This document shows positions 24,901 to 34,300 of a stretch of DNA of 64,000 nucleotides, one piece after another. The notes under the pieces are model-generated. The model was not told where the DNA came from and did not search any database. It saw only the letters and a program-made list of their open reading frames with translations. The position numbers and the translations under genes were made by a program. Within the stretch, counting starts at the first letter, position 1. Every line of letters begins with the position of its first letter. Source of the DNA: Gavia stellata. Its lineage: Eukaryota > Chordata > Aves > Gaviiformes > Gaviidae. The stretch is from assembly GCF_030936135.1 (NCBI RefSeq), contig NC_082618.1:6607034-6671033 (forward strand), in the 5' to 3' direction.

Positions 24901-26724
24901 CTGGAACAACGTGCAGTTAAATTCTAATCTTAGTATAGGAATCATACGTTTTTTTATATACCCTTTTGGTTAAGCTTTGTATTTTGTTGTTGTTTTGGAA
25001 GGTCCAAAATAAACCCATGTTTTATGCTGCTGTTGAGAAGACTGGGCTTGACTCAGTTCTAAAAGTTAGCCTTACTGAACATGGAGAATGGCAGTTGGGG
25101 TGCTAATTATTTCTGTTTTTCTGCAGTCAGCCACCACATTGCGTTCCTGAAACATACAGCAATGCTACACTTTGGTACAAGATCTTTACCACAGCAAGGG
25201 ACTCTAATACAAAATATGCACAAGATTATAACCCATTCTGGTGTTACAAAGGAGCGATCGGAAAAGTGTATCATGCTTTAAATCCCAAACTAACTGTTAT
25301 AGTTCCAGATGTAAGTGCCGTGGTGTTTTTATATGTTATGTTGAGTAAATGCTTAGCAGTTGTTTAATTGAGTATGGGTCTGTTTGTGTCCTAAAATAGT
25401 CGTATCCCGTGCTGGTTTATTATGTAGTGCAGTGGTTGAGACAGAGTGGGGTATGCGTTACCCTTGGTGGGCGTGATGGTCTTCATGTAATCTCCATGTG
25501 CCTCACAGCTTTTAATAACTAACATTTATATTTTGAAATGATTTGACAAAAGACACTGCCAGTATATGGGAAGAGATTTCTAGTAGAGATTTTTAAGGTG
25601 AGGAACACTTTGGCTCTTTGTGCCACAATTAGGAATCACTTTCATTACTATGTCAGCAGCGCAAAGGGGAGAAAGTTGATTCATGAGGTAATTTCTGTGC
25701 TGACCTGATAATTATTGCTTTAATATAAAATGCCAGCTATTTGTGTGTTGTCAGTAAATGGTTTTAATTCTCTGTGCAGGATGATCGCTCTCTAATAAAC
25801 CTGCATCTCATGCATACCAGTTACTTTCTTTTTGTGATGGTGATTACGATGTTCTGCTATGCAGTTATTAAAGGCAGACCAAGCAAACTGAGGCAAAGCA
25901 ATACAGACTTCTGCTCTGAAAAGGTGAGTCTGTGTAATAACAAAATATTGACTCTGATAAGAAAACATAGAAAACCTCCTTTTTTACATAGTACAGACTG
26001 GTTTTTCTTATCTCTGGAGATGTAGATTTAATTCCCTTTCAGAGACATGGGTGTTTCATTGTGGACAGGGCAGATGGGTGCTACAAAATACATGTATGTG
26101 CTTTGTAGAGTCTCAGAGTTAGATTTCTCTCCTACAGAATTGGATTATTGCAGTTCAGCAAGTGCTGTAATTGCAACTTTCCTGCCATAATTCTGGTGTT
26201 ACTTGCACCGTTTTGTATGAAGCAGTGAATAGATCGCATTGAGTAGTTTTATTTATCTTTTATCACAACAGACTAAAAACTTTGAATAAAACATGATACG
26301 TAATTCTAAGGCTTGTTAATCAGAATTAAATTAAAACAATGACAAAGCTATTGAAACAGTCATTGTTCAATACTGCATTGGAGACCTGCACTTTGCTTGA
26401 AGGATTAAATATTAATGTATTTAATTGTGAAGTAGGAAGCTAACATTGGCACCTTTTGATCTTAATGATATTTTGTAGTGTAAGCTGTTTTGGGGTTTTT
26501 TTGGGTTGTTTTGTTTTTTTTTAATTGATTATGCTAAGTACAAAACACCTTCAGATTTCCTTTGATTTCCCTTCCAAGTTAGACTTTTCAAAGTTCTTTG
26601 AAAAGGCAAGGACAGATATGCCAGCTGCATGGAGATAAGCAATATCACTGTTACGGGATTAAGAAATTGACTTTAATTAAATGTTTTCTTTTCTTTTGTT
26701 TAGGTTGCTTTGTCAGAAGCATAA
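21828..26724 (+). CDS. TMEM248: TMEM248 (formerly C7orf42), complete, 314 residues, six coding exons
   Basis: TMEM248 is a conserved vertebrate membrane protein whose molecular role is not established. The joined exons are 21828-21986, 22642-22927, 24185-24335, 25127-25310, 25780-25923 and 26704-26724 (945 bases including stop). This gives 314 residues, the human length as I remember it. Membrane segment 1 is at about residues 20-41 (VVFMISVSAMAIAFLTLGYF) and segment 2 at about 270-290 (YFLFVMVITMFCYAVI). Between them is a roughly 230-residue domain with six N-glycosylation sequons (N72, N80, N111, N132, N157, N211) and several cysteines (C68, C171, C177, C185, C204), so this loop is inferred to face the lumen or cell exterior. 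The short C-terminal tail (about 24 residues, KGRPSKLRQ onward) would be cytosolic. The ATG has A at -3 and lies 16 bases inside its exon. Confidence 0.96.
22642..22927 (+). CDS. TMEM248: TMEM248 exon 3: lumenal domain, four sequons
   Basis: Acceptor TTTTAAG, donor TCAG|GTATGC. It encodes DWNTFLLRFNDLDFCISENE through a Ser/Thr-rich low-complexity segment (about residues 82-107) to the conserved block LDPLRPFGGYSRNVTHLSST. Sequons N72, N80, N111 and N132 are here. The exon ends one base into a Gly codon. Confidence 0.95.
24185..24335 (+). CDS. TMEM248: TMEM248 exon 4: cysteine-rich part of lumenal domain
   Basis: Acceptor CTCAAAG at 24184, donor GT|GTAAGT at 24336. It encodes GRESHEEINITFTLPAAWNS through DDCVLHGHCEQVVFTTCMTV to FPVT plus two bases of Val. 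It holds sequon N157 and cysteines 171, 177 and 185. Confidence 0.94.
25127..25310 (+). CDS. TMEM248: TMEM248 exon 5: end of lumenal domain
   Basis: Acceptor CTGCAG, donor GAT|GTAAGT. It encodes QPPHCVPETYSNATLWYKIF through NPFWCYKGAIGKVYHALNPK to VPD. It contains sequon N211 and two more cysteines and closely resembles the human sequence. Confidence 0.95.
25780..25923 (+). CDS. TMEM248: TMEM248 exon 6: second membrane segment
   Basis: Acceptor TGTGCAG, donor AAG|GTGAGT. It encodes DDRSLINLHLMHTSYFLFVM, continues through the membrane segment to VIKGRPSKLRQ, and ends SEK; residues 261-308. Confidence 0.95.
26704..26724 (+). CDS. TMEM248: TMEM248 exon 7: last six codons and stop
   Basis: Acceptor TTTGTTTAG at 26703. 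The exon adds VALSEA and TAA, matching the human ending VALAEA. It is too short to find as a frame on its own and is placed by homology and phase. Confidence 0.9.
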   Translation, partial: VALSEA

Positions 26725-27625
26725 TCCATCCTCTCCTTTTACTGAGAATGACTGAGAACCGTAATCATTGCCTGCTGAACCTAGAATGGGTCTTAACACT
26801 CTGTGAATACATTATCTTGCAATGTTGGTTTATTCCAACCAAAGACATTTCAAGTGCCTGTAATTGATTTGTACATATTTATAAAAGTATATTCAGAATA
26901 GGTCAGACGATGCACTTGTTCCGCATTGTAGTGCGGCAGGAAACTTTCAGTCTTTACCTGTGGACATAGCCGAATGTTTGTGTAGATATGTTTAGTGATA
27001 TGGCTACATATAGTCAGAGCAAGATATTTTTGTCTAGCTGCATCTGGGCAGGTTAAGATGCCTTTGCAAGTGTCTCAAACAAACCAACAGATCCTTGTTT
27101 TTTGCCCAATGATATGTACAGTGTGTTTGAAACAGTATGCACCTTTGATATAATACTGCATTTCCAAAGCCACCAATCTACTACATGAATTAAATGTGTA
27201 TTTGTGTGGCCTAATACTTTCTTCCATTTGCTCCTTGCTTGCAAGAAAAGATATCAATATTTTAGATTTTTTTTTTTGAAGAAGGAAATACATATTCACA
27301 TTTTAATAGTGCTGTATTTAGGACAAACTTGTGCTTTTATTCATAGTAAAAAAATTAAGACGTGAAGTCCCATTTTAAAACGTTTCTTATTAAAAAGTGC
27401 TACGTTTGATTATTTTTTTTTATTTTTTCATTTGATTTTTTTTTTTCATTTGGCTTGCTGAATGCCAGAGAATCAGTCAGCATAGAGACTATCTGGAAAG
27501 CTTTCCACCTGGCCTCCCATCCGCAGCCCTCAAACCAGGATTGTGTGTCTCTGCTGAAGAGCAGCTTTCTGTAAACTTTTTTTTCTAGAAAGTGAAACTT
27601 AATAAAAAGATGTATTGTATTAACA
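26725..27625 (+). other. TMEM248: TMEM248 3' UTR
   Basis: AT-rich sequence after the stop codon, with a T-rich patch at about 27409-27449. It probably ends shortly after the AATAAA at 27601. An ATTAAA at 27189-27194 could give a shorter form. Confidence 0.55.
27601..27606 (+). terminator. TMEM248: TMEM248 candidate poly(A) signal AATAAA
   Basis: Canonical hexamer 880 bases after the stop, followed by a TGTATTGTATT stretch and a T/G-rich patch that fits a downstream element. Confidence 0.5.
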
Positions 27626-30600
27626 GTCTGTTGGGGCTCCGCACAGCCTTGGGCAAGTGCAAATAATGAAAGGAAAAGAAATCCCATAGTCTGGTATAGA
27701 GCTTCACTTTGGGACGCTCCATCCATCTCTGAAGGGCAGCTGAAAATGACACTTTTATTAGCTTTGTCCCATTTCCATTTAATGCTGTCCACTCAGGGGA
27801 AAATGACAAGGAGAGGACTAGGGCTGTTGTGATTAAGGTCAAAGAAACCACACAGTAAAACACACACTGTTCTCTGTGTCCATTCTTAAATCAGAGGTTT
27901 TATTCTGTGCATTTCTCCCTTTCCTGCTGTGGCTTTTTCTGTTTTCTTTCTGGCTTCTTATCGAGTAGCCTCCTTAATTTTCAGGAGTCGGGGTTTTCCT
28001 GCAGACATTTCCACCACTGCTTTTAAAATCTCACTGGTTGCCTTAATTGACCTTTCATCTTGTCTGTCAGCTTTCTTGTCAGGTAGTGTAACTGTAGGTC
28101 TGCATGCATACACATAAGCTTTTTCCTTCCTCCTTTTGCTCTAAACTACACAAAAGAAGAAACCCAAGTCAAAATCTCAGAGTCTCAATTATGCTGGCAT
28201 AAGATTCTTAGTTTATTACCTATAGACACTATGGAGTGTGGTACCCTACTGCTCTGTAGGCCTGTATGTATGGGACTTCAGTAGGTTCACGAGTCTTCAG
28301 AGCGTTTGAAGCAAAATAGTCACACTTCTCTTCAGAACATATTTCCTTTATAGAATTTCAGTTACTTACGTGGTGTTAACTAACGTGCGTTTTTCTCCGG
28401 GGATGTTAAGGCAAAGCTTTAGAGATGGCCTAGTTTGAAGTCTGGGGTTAATATGAAGCTTCCAGTTTTCTCCTGATGCTGCTGTGGGCTAATACTGCTT
28501 CGCTGAAATGAGTCGGTGAAGTCAAAACAGGTAGACGGCTTCTCACGAAGACTGTCCGAGCTGTTCCTAACTCACCCGTACCCAGCCTTCTGCATTAATG
28601 CTGACTTCTAGAGTTGCCTACGAGGGTGGCTTGAACTGGGGACCAAAGGCAGAGCAGGAAACAGAGTGGGGGGTGTTGCACATTCCGGAAATACCTAGAA
28701 AGCACCCAACGTAATGCGACTCCTTTAAAAAAGCAAAGCCGTATCCTTCCTGTTTCAGCAAATTAAAAATCAAATTCCAAACGTTCTAACTGGAATTTGG
28801 TCTGTTGGGGAAAACAGGTTTATTTTTTTTAATCTGGTTTTGCTATTTGATAATTAGAGGAGCCTGCTTTGCAATTTATTACCCACTGTATCGAAGTACC
28901 CAGAAATACCAAGATCGCAACCCACAAACGGGAAAATGTTTAAGAGTTGTATTTTTTGGCCTTAGTTTATCCCTTTGCACCCCTGTATTGCAGCGGAGAG
29001 GTAAGGGTGTCCATCAGGTTAGAATGCTGTAATACTGAGGAATACCGGATGGTTCCTAGGTGCAATGTACAAAAGTTAAATGCAGCCAAACAGAAGAGTA
29101 AAAACTTAATATTAAAGTTCAGATCATATTGATCTTTCCTTTTTTGTTTTCTTTTTCTTTTTAACTATGACTTGAATCAGTTTTGATTCTATTTGTACGT
29201 GTTTTCTTGTTCTTAGAAAGCTGCCATTTTCTTTTGCATTTTTCTTTGGCATTACATAGAAAATCTGAGCCTTGGTTTTCAACCCTCTGCAGGTGATTGT
29301 AGGGTTAAGATGGCTTTTGGTTTTTGTTTTGTTCTTACATTTCACTTGTCTTGTTGCATGATGGTTAATAGCTGATTTGGAAATGACATTTCTCTCCTAG
29401 ATTAATTTTGTGTTTGTAAGATGTGCATATTGCTTTGCAGAATAAAAAAGATGAAGTTTATTCTGTTGTCTTTATTTCGACTGCCCAGTTACTGTGGAGG
29501 TTTCATAAATTATATGTTACATGGACCATCAGAGGAGATTAGTAGTGAAAGTCCGCAGTGGATTGGCATTTCAAACCCTTTGTGTACCCATGGTGCAGGG
29601 AGCACCTTATGTGGACTGTTACGTATAGAATCACGTAGGTTTGAAAAGATCATTGAGTCCGGCCGTAAACCTAACACTGCCACATCCGCCAAGTATCGTG
29701 GGGTAGGGAATGTAGCTGGTGCCCAGCGTGAGAAACGCGGAATTTGTGAGCTAGAGCCATCTCTCCTGTTGCTGTTCCTTGATGATGATCGTGCCTTCCA
29801 CTGCCTCCTCGCTGCAGGTGCTGTGTAACTTCCTCAGCTGAACCGAGACCAGATGCTGAGTGTTTCAGAATGCCTGCAGGTGACGGGAGGTGCTTGGAGG
29901 ACGTGTATGGATGGCTGCTGAAATCAAGATAGTGTGACTTGTTAAATTCTAGCTCCAGTTACTGGGCAGCTGGAACAAGTTGCACCTGCATGTCTTCAAT
30001 GCTTGAGAGTAGGAAGAACATACTTCGTTTTGCTCTTGGAAGCTTATTAAAAGCTAGGCACTGTGTGCTTGACAAGTACAAGGTGGCCAGCCTGTCTTGC
30101 TCCTCTGAAGAATGGAGTTCAAAGCATCCACATGGTGCCTGTTCAAATCTAGTGGCAAATGGGAACATGGTTTAAAAGCAAATCTGTGACGTATAATTTT
30201 TACTGCAGAGAGGGACTCTGAGAATTAGTAGAAAAAAGCTATTTTAATAGAATAGTTTTTATAAATCCCCTTGTATGGCTCTAGGAAACCTGGCTAGTTC
30301 TGAAATGTCTGCCCTGAATGAGCATTAACGCTCTGCATTAGCACAGTCTCAACTTTGAATGAGTCTGTCACTATTTTAGTCAGCAAAGCAGTTGTCTTTG
30401 GCCTCCGCTGAATCCTGTCCCTCGGCCAGCAAAGAGGAAGAGAAAGGCAGTCGGACACGTATTCACTTGTTTTCTGTTAAATAAACTCTTTCATAACTTG
30501 AGCAGCCACTATTTGGCAAGCGCCCAGCTTTGTTCAATGAGTTTTATAGGAGTGCAACTTCCTTGAAGACAATCCTGTTTTCACAGCTCTTGCGGCATCA

Positions 30601-33550
30601 AGTTACACTTGAGCAAACTTACAGGAGGATCTACAGTGAGTTCCCACTGGGGAGAAAGTACTCGGCAAATCAATATGTGATTGAATTCATTTTGTTCTAA
30701 AGTAAAGGTGAGCAGCCTCCTGCCTGGAATATTTCCCAAGCCTCTTACATAGGGAAAGTCGTGCTGTAATTTAGTGCCATAGCCTTAAGTAAGGTTCTCT
30801 CAAGGCTCCCCCCTGGCTCTTGATAGCGTGAGCAGCTTAATATTAGGTGTTCCAAGCCGGTGGTACAACGGAGGGGGAAAAGGCTGTTTTGCTGGTATCT
30901 CCAGGTGCTGGAAGGGTGGGGTGAGCAGAAGGGATCCATTTGATAACACTGTAATAAGGCTGTTTGCTCATAACGATGATGTTTGTTAACAAACTAAAAT
31001 AAGGGCAATGAAAAATTATGTAAAGCTTGCTCATCTGGAAAAAATGCACGCGCTGTGTTTGCAATCAGATTACATCTAACGTTAGCAGGCGGCTACAGAC
31101 TGGGATGGGAAGTACCATCTGCCATCAGCGATGGCATTTCTTTAATCGGGTGCTTTGTGCCAAATATTTTGGTACTACGTGAAAGTATTGCTGAAAATTA
31201 GGAACAGCATCTGTCTGCCCACAGCAGCGCCTTCTTTCTGCAAGCAAATTGCTTTAGCCTTCTTTTTAGTTTCAAAGAAACGTTCTCAAAAGTTCGTATG
31301 AAGGAGTATGCTGGCAGCTGCTGAAACTGGGATTGTAAATTCTCCTTTTCTCCTCCCTCCAGCTCTAATCAAAATTTTGCTAGTGATGAATTCCCTGGCA
31401 GAGTGAGAAAATAAAGCTGTAGCTAAAGGTAGACGCCCATGTTTCTGTTAAACTCTCGCGACTTGTTTGTCTGCCGTTAACCAGCTAACTCAGTGATGTT
31501 CAAACTTCTGATTTCTGAGCCCCACAACTGACCTCCTGGAAGATCCCCGAGAAGCCGCACACACACATGAGGTTCCTTTGTGGCATCCAGTGCCTGGGTC
31601 TCCTTTCTGTTAGCTTGTACCAACTCTTCAGCGGTAGCCTGGGGACTGACCTTGAGGTGTCTGTTAACCCGGGGTTGAAAACAACTCAGCTGAATAAATA
31701 GCAATGCTGAGAAGCGAGGTGCAAGCTTGTTGGATCCGCATCTTCCTTCAGCGCTGATGCCAAGCGGTGTTCCTGCCCCTCCGTGCACCGCACCGGCTCT
31801 CGGGAGACCTGGGCTCCTTGCTGTGCCTCGCAGGGTGACTGGGGCAGCTTGCTTTGTGTTTGCAGGGCTCAGTTTCTCCTTTATAAAGGGCTTTTACAGC
31901 TCTGCTGAGTGCTATGACCTTTACTGATAGAAGTAACTTATCCTTGGCTAGAAAATACATCCGATTGACTGTGCTGCTACAGGGAGGGGGGGCTACGTGC
32001 TCACCTGCAAGGCTGCCTGGCAGAACCAACGTTCCCTATTTACCTTTTGAAGGTGTTTCTTTACAGGATGTTAAAGAAACAGTTGAAAGAAATAGATTTC
32101 CTTGTGTTATCTCTATTGTTAGCTCCTTGCAACATGATTCGTGCACCTTGATGAAATAATTAACAACATAAGATTTAATCTGTAGCTACAAAAAAAGAGT
32201 AGGGCAATCCATGGACCAGCTTTTTCATTGACCTTATTCATGTTTGTGAATAAAACATTTCACGATACACCAGGTTATCATTTATCCTTTGAAAAGATCC
32301 CTTCCGGTAACGACCGCTATCTTCTAGCAAGAGGGGGCTTTACAGCGAGGAGGATGGCAATATCTTCTCTATGGTCTTGGTGTAAATCACACCATGGAGT
32401 TGTTTTGTCTGCGGGGAAGCGGTGAGGGCCCAGAAACAACTTCAGCAAGGCGTGTGACTGAAAAGTGCAGGTAAACCCAGTATGTCCTTGTACCCATTTC
32501 GCCCCAGAGCCCCATACATACAAAACTGTCATCTTCTAGCTGGCACAAGCGGGTAAGAAACATGACTTTGTGGCCGTAGATGGGGCCGTGGCTGTGTGCA
32601 TCTCCTCCTCCCAGCAGCTCTCACCACAGCTCAACACCCCGGGCAGGGTTTTCACCCTGAGTTTGATTCTGTTTCCCCTGGCTTCGGACCCTCTCTTTCC
32701 TCTGGCAGCAGCGTTTGCTGAGCGGCTGGGGCTGGGTTATTGCCTGCTCTGCTGCCGAGGGGCTCAGGTGAGCGGATTCACCACTTTGCAGAGTGACGAG
32801 GACAGGGAATCACGGACAAGGAATCGCATGTACGCCACCGAGGGAGAGCCAGTCGGGTTTTGCTCTGGCACTTCGCTCCAGCCAGGTATGCCGGGAGCCC
32901 TGACCCGCACAGCTGGGGAGGGCCGTGGGATGGAGCCTGGTGATTACCCACAGGAGATGCTGATCTCCCCTGATTGCTCCTCAGCCGGGCGGTGGGAGGC
33001 TGTGGTTGAAATAGGGCAGCCATCACCCAGCACTCCCTGCTGCTCCCTGGCCAGAGGGGTGACTTGTCTCCCCGGGGGACCCTGGTGAGGTGTTTCAGGC
33101 AGCGAATTGATGGTTTGGGTGCGATGGTTCAGCGTGATATGAGTAACTGCTTGGATGTGAGCAGGCTGCGCTGGAGCTACTGGATTCCTCCGGCCCCGGT
33201 GAGTCCCTGCCTGTGGGGAGGGCTGTGGTGCGGGGGGCTGCAGGGCTGTCTCCAGCGGTGGAGTGTTTGTGGGGCAAAACTGGGCTTCAGGGTGAGCTCA
33301 AAGGGTTTTAGGAGGCCGTGGGCCGAGGACTCGCGACAGGGCTCGGAGCAACGGGGGTGGCCGAACTTGCCACTGACCTTTGAGCCTCACCCTCCTGAAA
33401 ACCTGGTTGTGTTCATCACGGCTCAAGGAGGGACCGAACAGTTTGCAAATGAAGATTTCCGAGGAAATCCTGAGGGAGATCAGAGCGAGTACATGTGCCC
33501 TGGGAGAGCCTGGAAACAAGGAGGCTCCAAGAGCTGATCCGCGTCAGGAA
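27626..33550. other. Intergenic region, first part: no gene recognised
   Basis: Mixed-composition DNA, AT-rich at first and more GC-rich from about 31 kb. It contains one CR1 remnant near 29.65 kb. Open frames here do not resemble known proteins and lack paired splice sites with conserved coding on both sides. An unannotated noncoding RNA cannot be excluded. Confidence 0.5.
29623..29700 (-). mobile_element. CR1-type LINE 3' fragment, strongly truncated
   Basis: The + strand reads TAGAATCACGTAGGTTTGAA, then AAGATCATTGAGTCC, then CGTAAACCTAACACTGCCA. This pattern is typical of the reverse complement of avian CR1 3' ends (AGAATCA..., GATCAT..GAGTCCAACC, ACCTAACACTGCCAAGTCC). The element therefore lies on the - strand. 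Only about 80 bases are recognisable and several CpG/TpG differences suggest an old copy. Confidence 0.6.
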
Positions 33551-33579
33551 GGGACAGTCTGTAACTCCTGCAAGCAAAT

Positions 33580-34300
33580 ACTTTGAAGCACTGGGAGAAA
33601 CCGACAGCTGCCGGCTGGGGAAGGGGGGCTGCGCCCCGAGGCGGGGCTGTGCGGGGTGAGCCCGGCGGTGGCTCCGCCGGGACGGCGGCTCCGGCGCTGC
33701 CGTGGGGCGGGGGCGCAGGGGCGCGGTGGGGCGGGGGCGCGGTGGGGCGGGCCGGCTCTGCCCCTGGGGCGCCGCTAGGGGGCGCCAAGAGCCCGGCCTT
33801 GAGCCCGCGCCGCCGGGCCGGGAGCGGGTCCCGGTCTGGGCGCGGGCGTTTGTCCTGGCGTCGGACACACGGACCCCTCTCTGCCTCCGACCCTGCGGGG
33901 AAAGGGCAGGAAGGGGGAGGATCAGCTCTGGCAGAGCTATGCGAGGAATAAGCGGCAGAGCGGGGGTATAAGGTGTCCTGAGTCCTGTTCCAGGGCACGC
34001 GGGCTGGTGGGGGGCTGCGTGTCTGTTTGTCTGTCCGTGCTGCCGCTCCCCCTGCTCAGCCAGAGCCCCTCGGGGACTCGGGTCAGCAGCAGGGGCTGGT
34101 GGCTCTGCCTGGCGCTGTAAGGGCCCTTTTCTTAGTGAAGAGCTCCAGGGACCCCGCAGCCCTCCCGGGGTGTCTGCGACCCCGAAGGGGGGTGGGAGCA
34201 TCCCTCCCCGGGGAGCCGGGGTCTGCGTCTGTCTGTCTGTCCGGTGTCGTGGCCGCGTCTCCTGAGCGAGCGTTAGGAGCAGTAGCGCAAAGGCAGGCTG
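33580..34300. promoter_or_regulatory. Orphan CpG island
   Basis: A stretch with dense CpG, GC boxes on both strands and a 16-bp direct repeat (GCGCGGTGGGGCGGGG, starting at 33721 and 33737). No known gene starts or ends nearby: the TMEM248 end is 6 kb before and the LRRC75A island 17 kb after. It could be the promoter of an unannotated transcript on either strand, a distal promoter of LRRC75A, or an insulator element. Long open frames through it (up to 317 codons on the - strand) have compositional, not protein-like, sequence. Confidence 0.6.
33772..33787 (+). promoter_or_regulatory. Strong CTCF core-motif match
   Basis: CCGCTAGGGGGCGCCA fits the vertebrate CTCF core (CCASYAGRKGGCRSY) at every position except A to G at the third, which is a common variant. 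The motif is read on the + strand and lies inside the orphan CpG island. Binding is inferred from sequence only. Confidence 0.6.

Noticed and set aside
29421-29828. A 135-codon frame on the + strand
   Set aside because: It runs through the CR1 remnant and has no homology; it reflects chance absence of stops.
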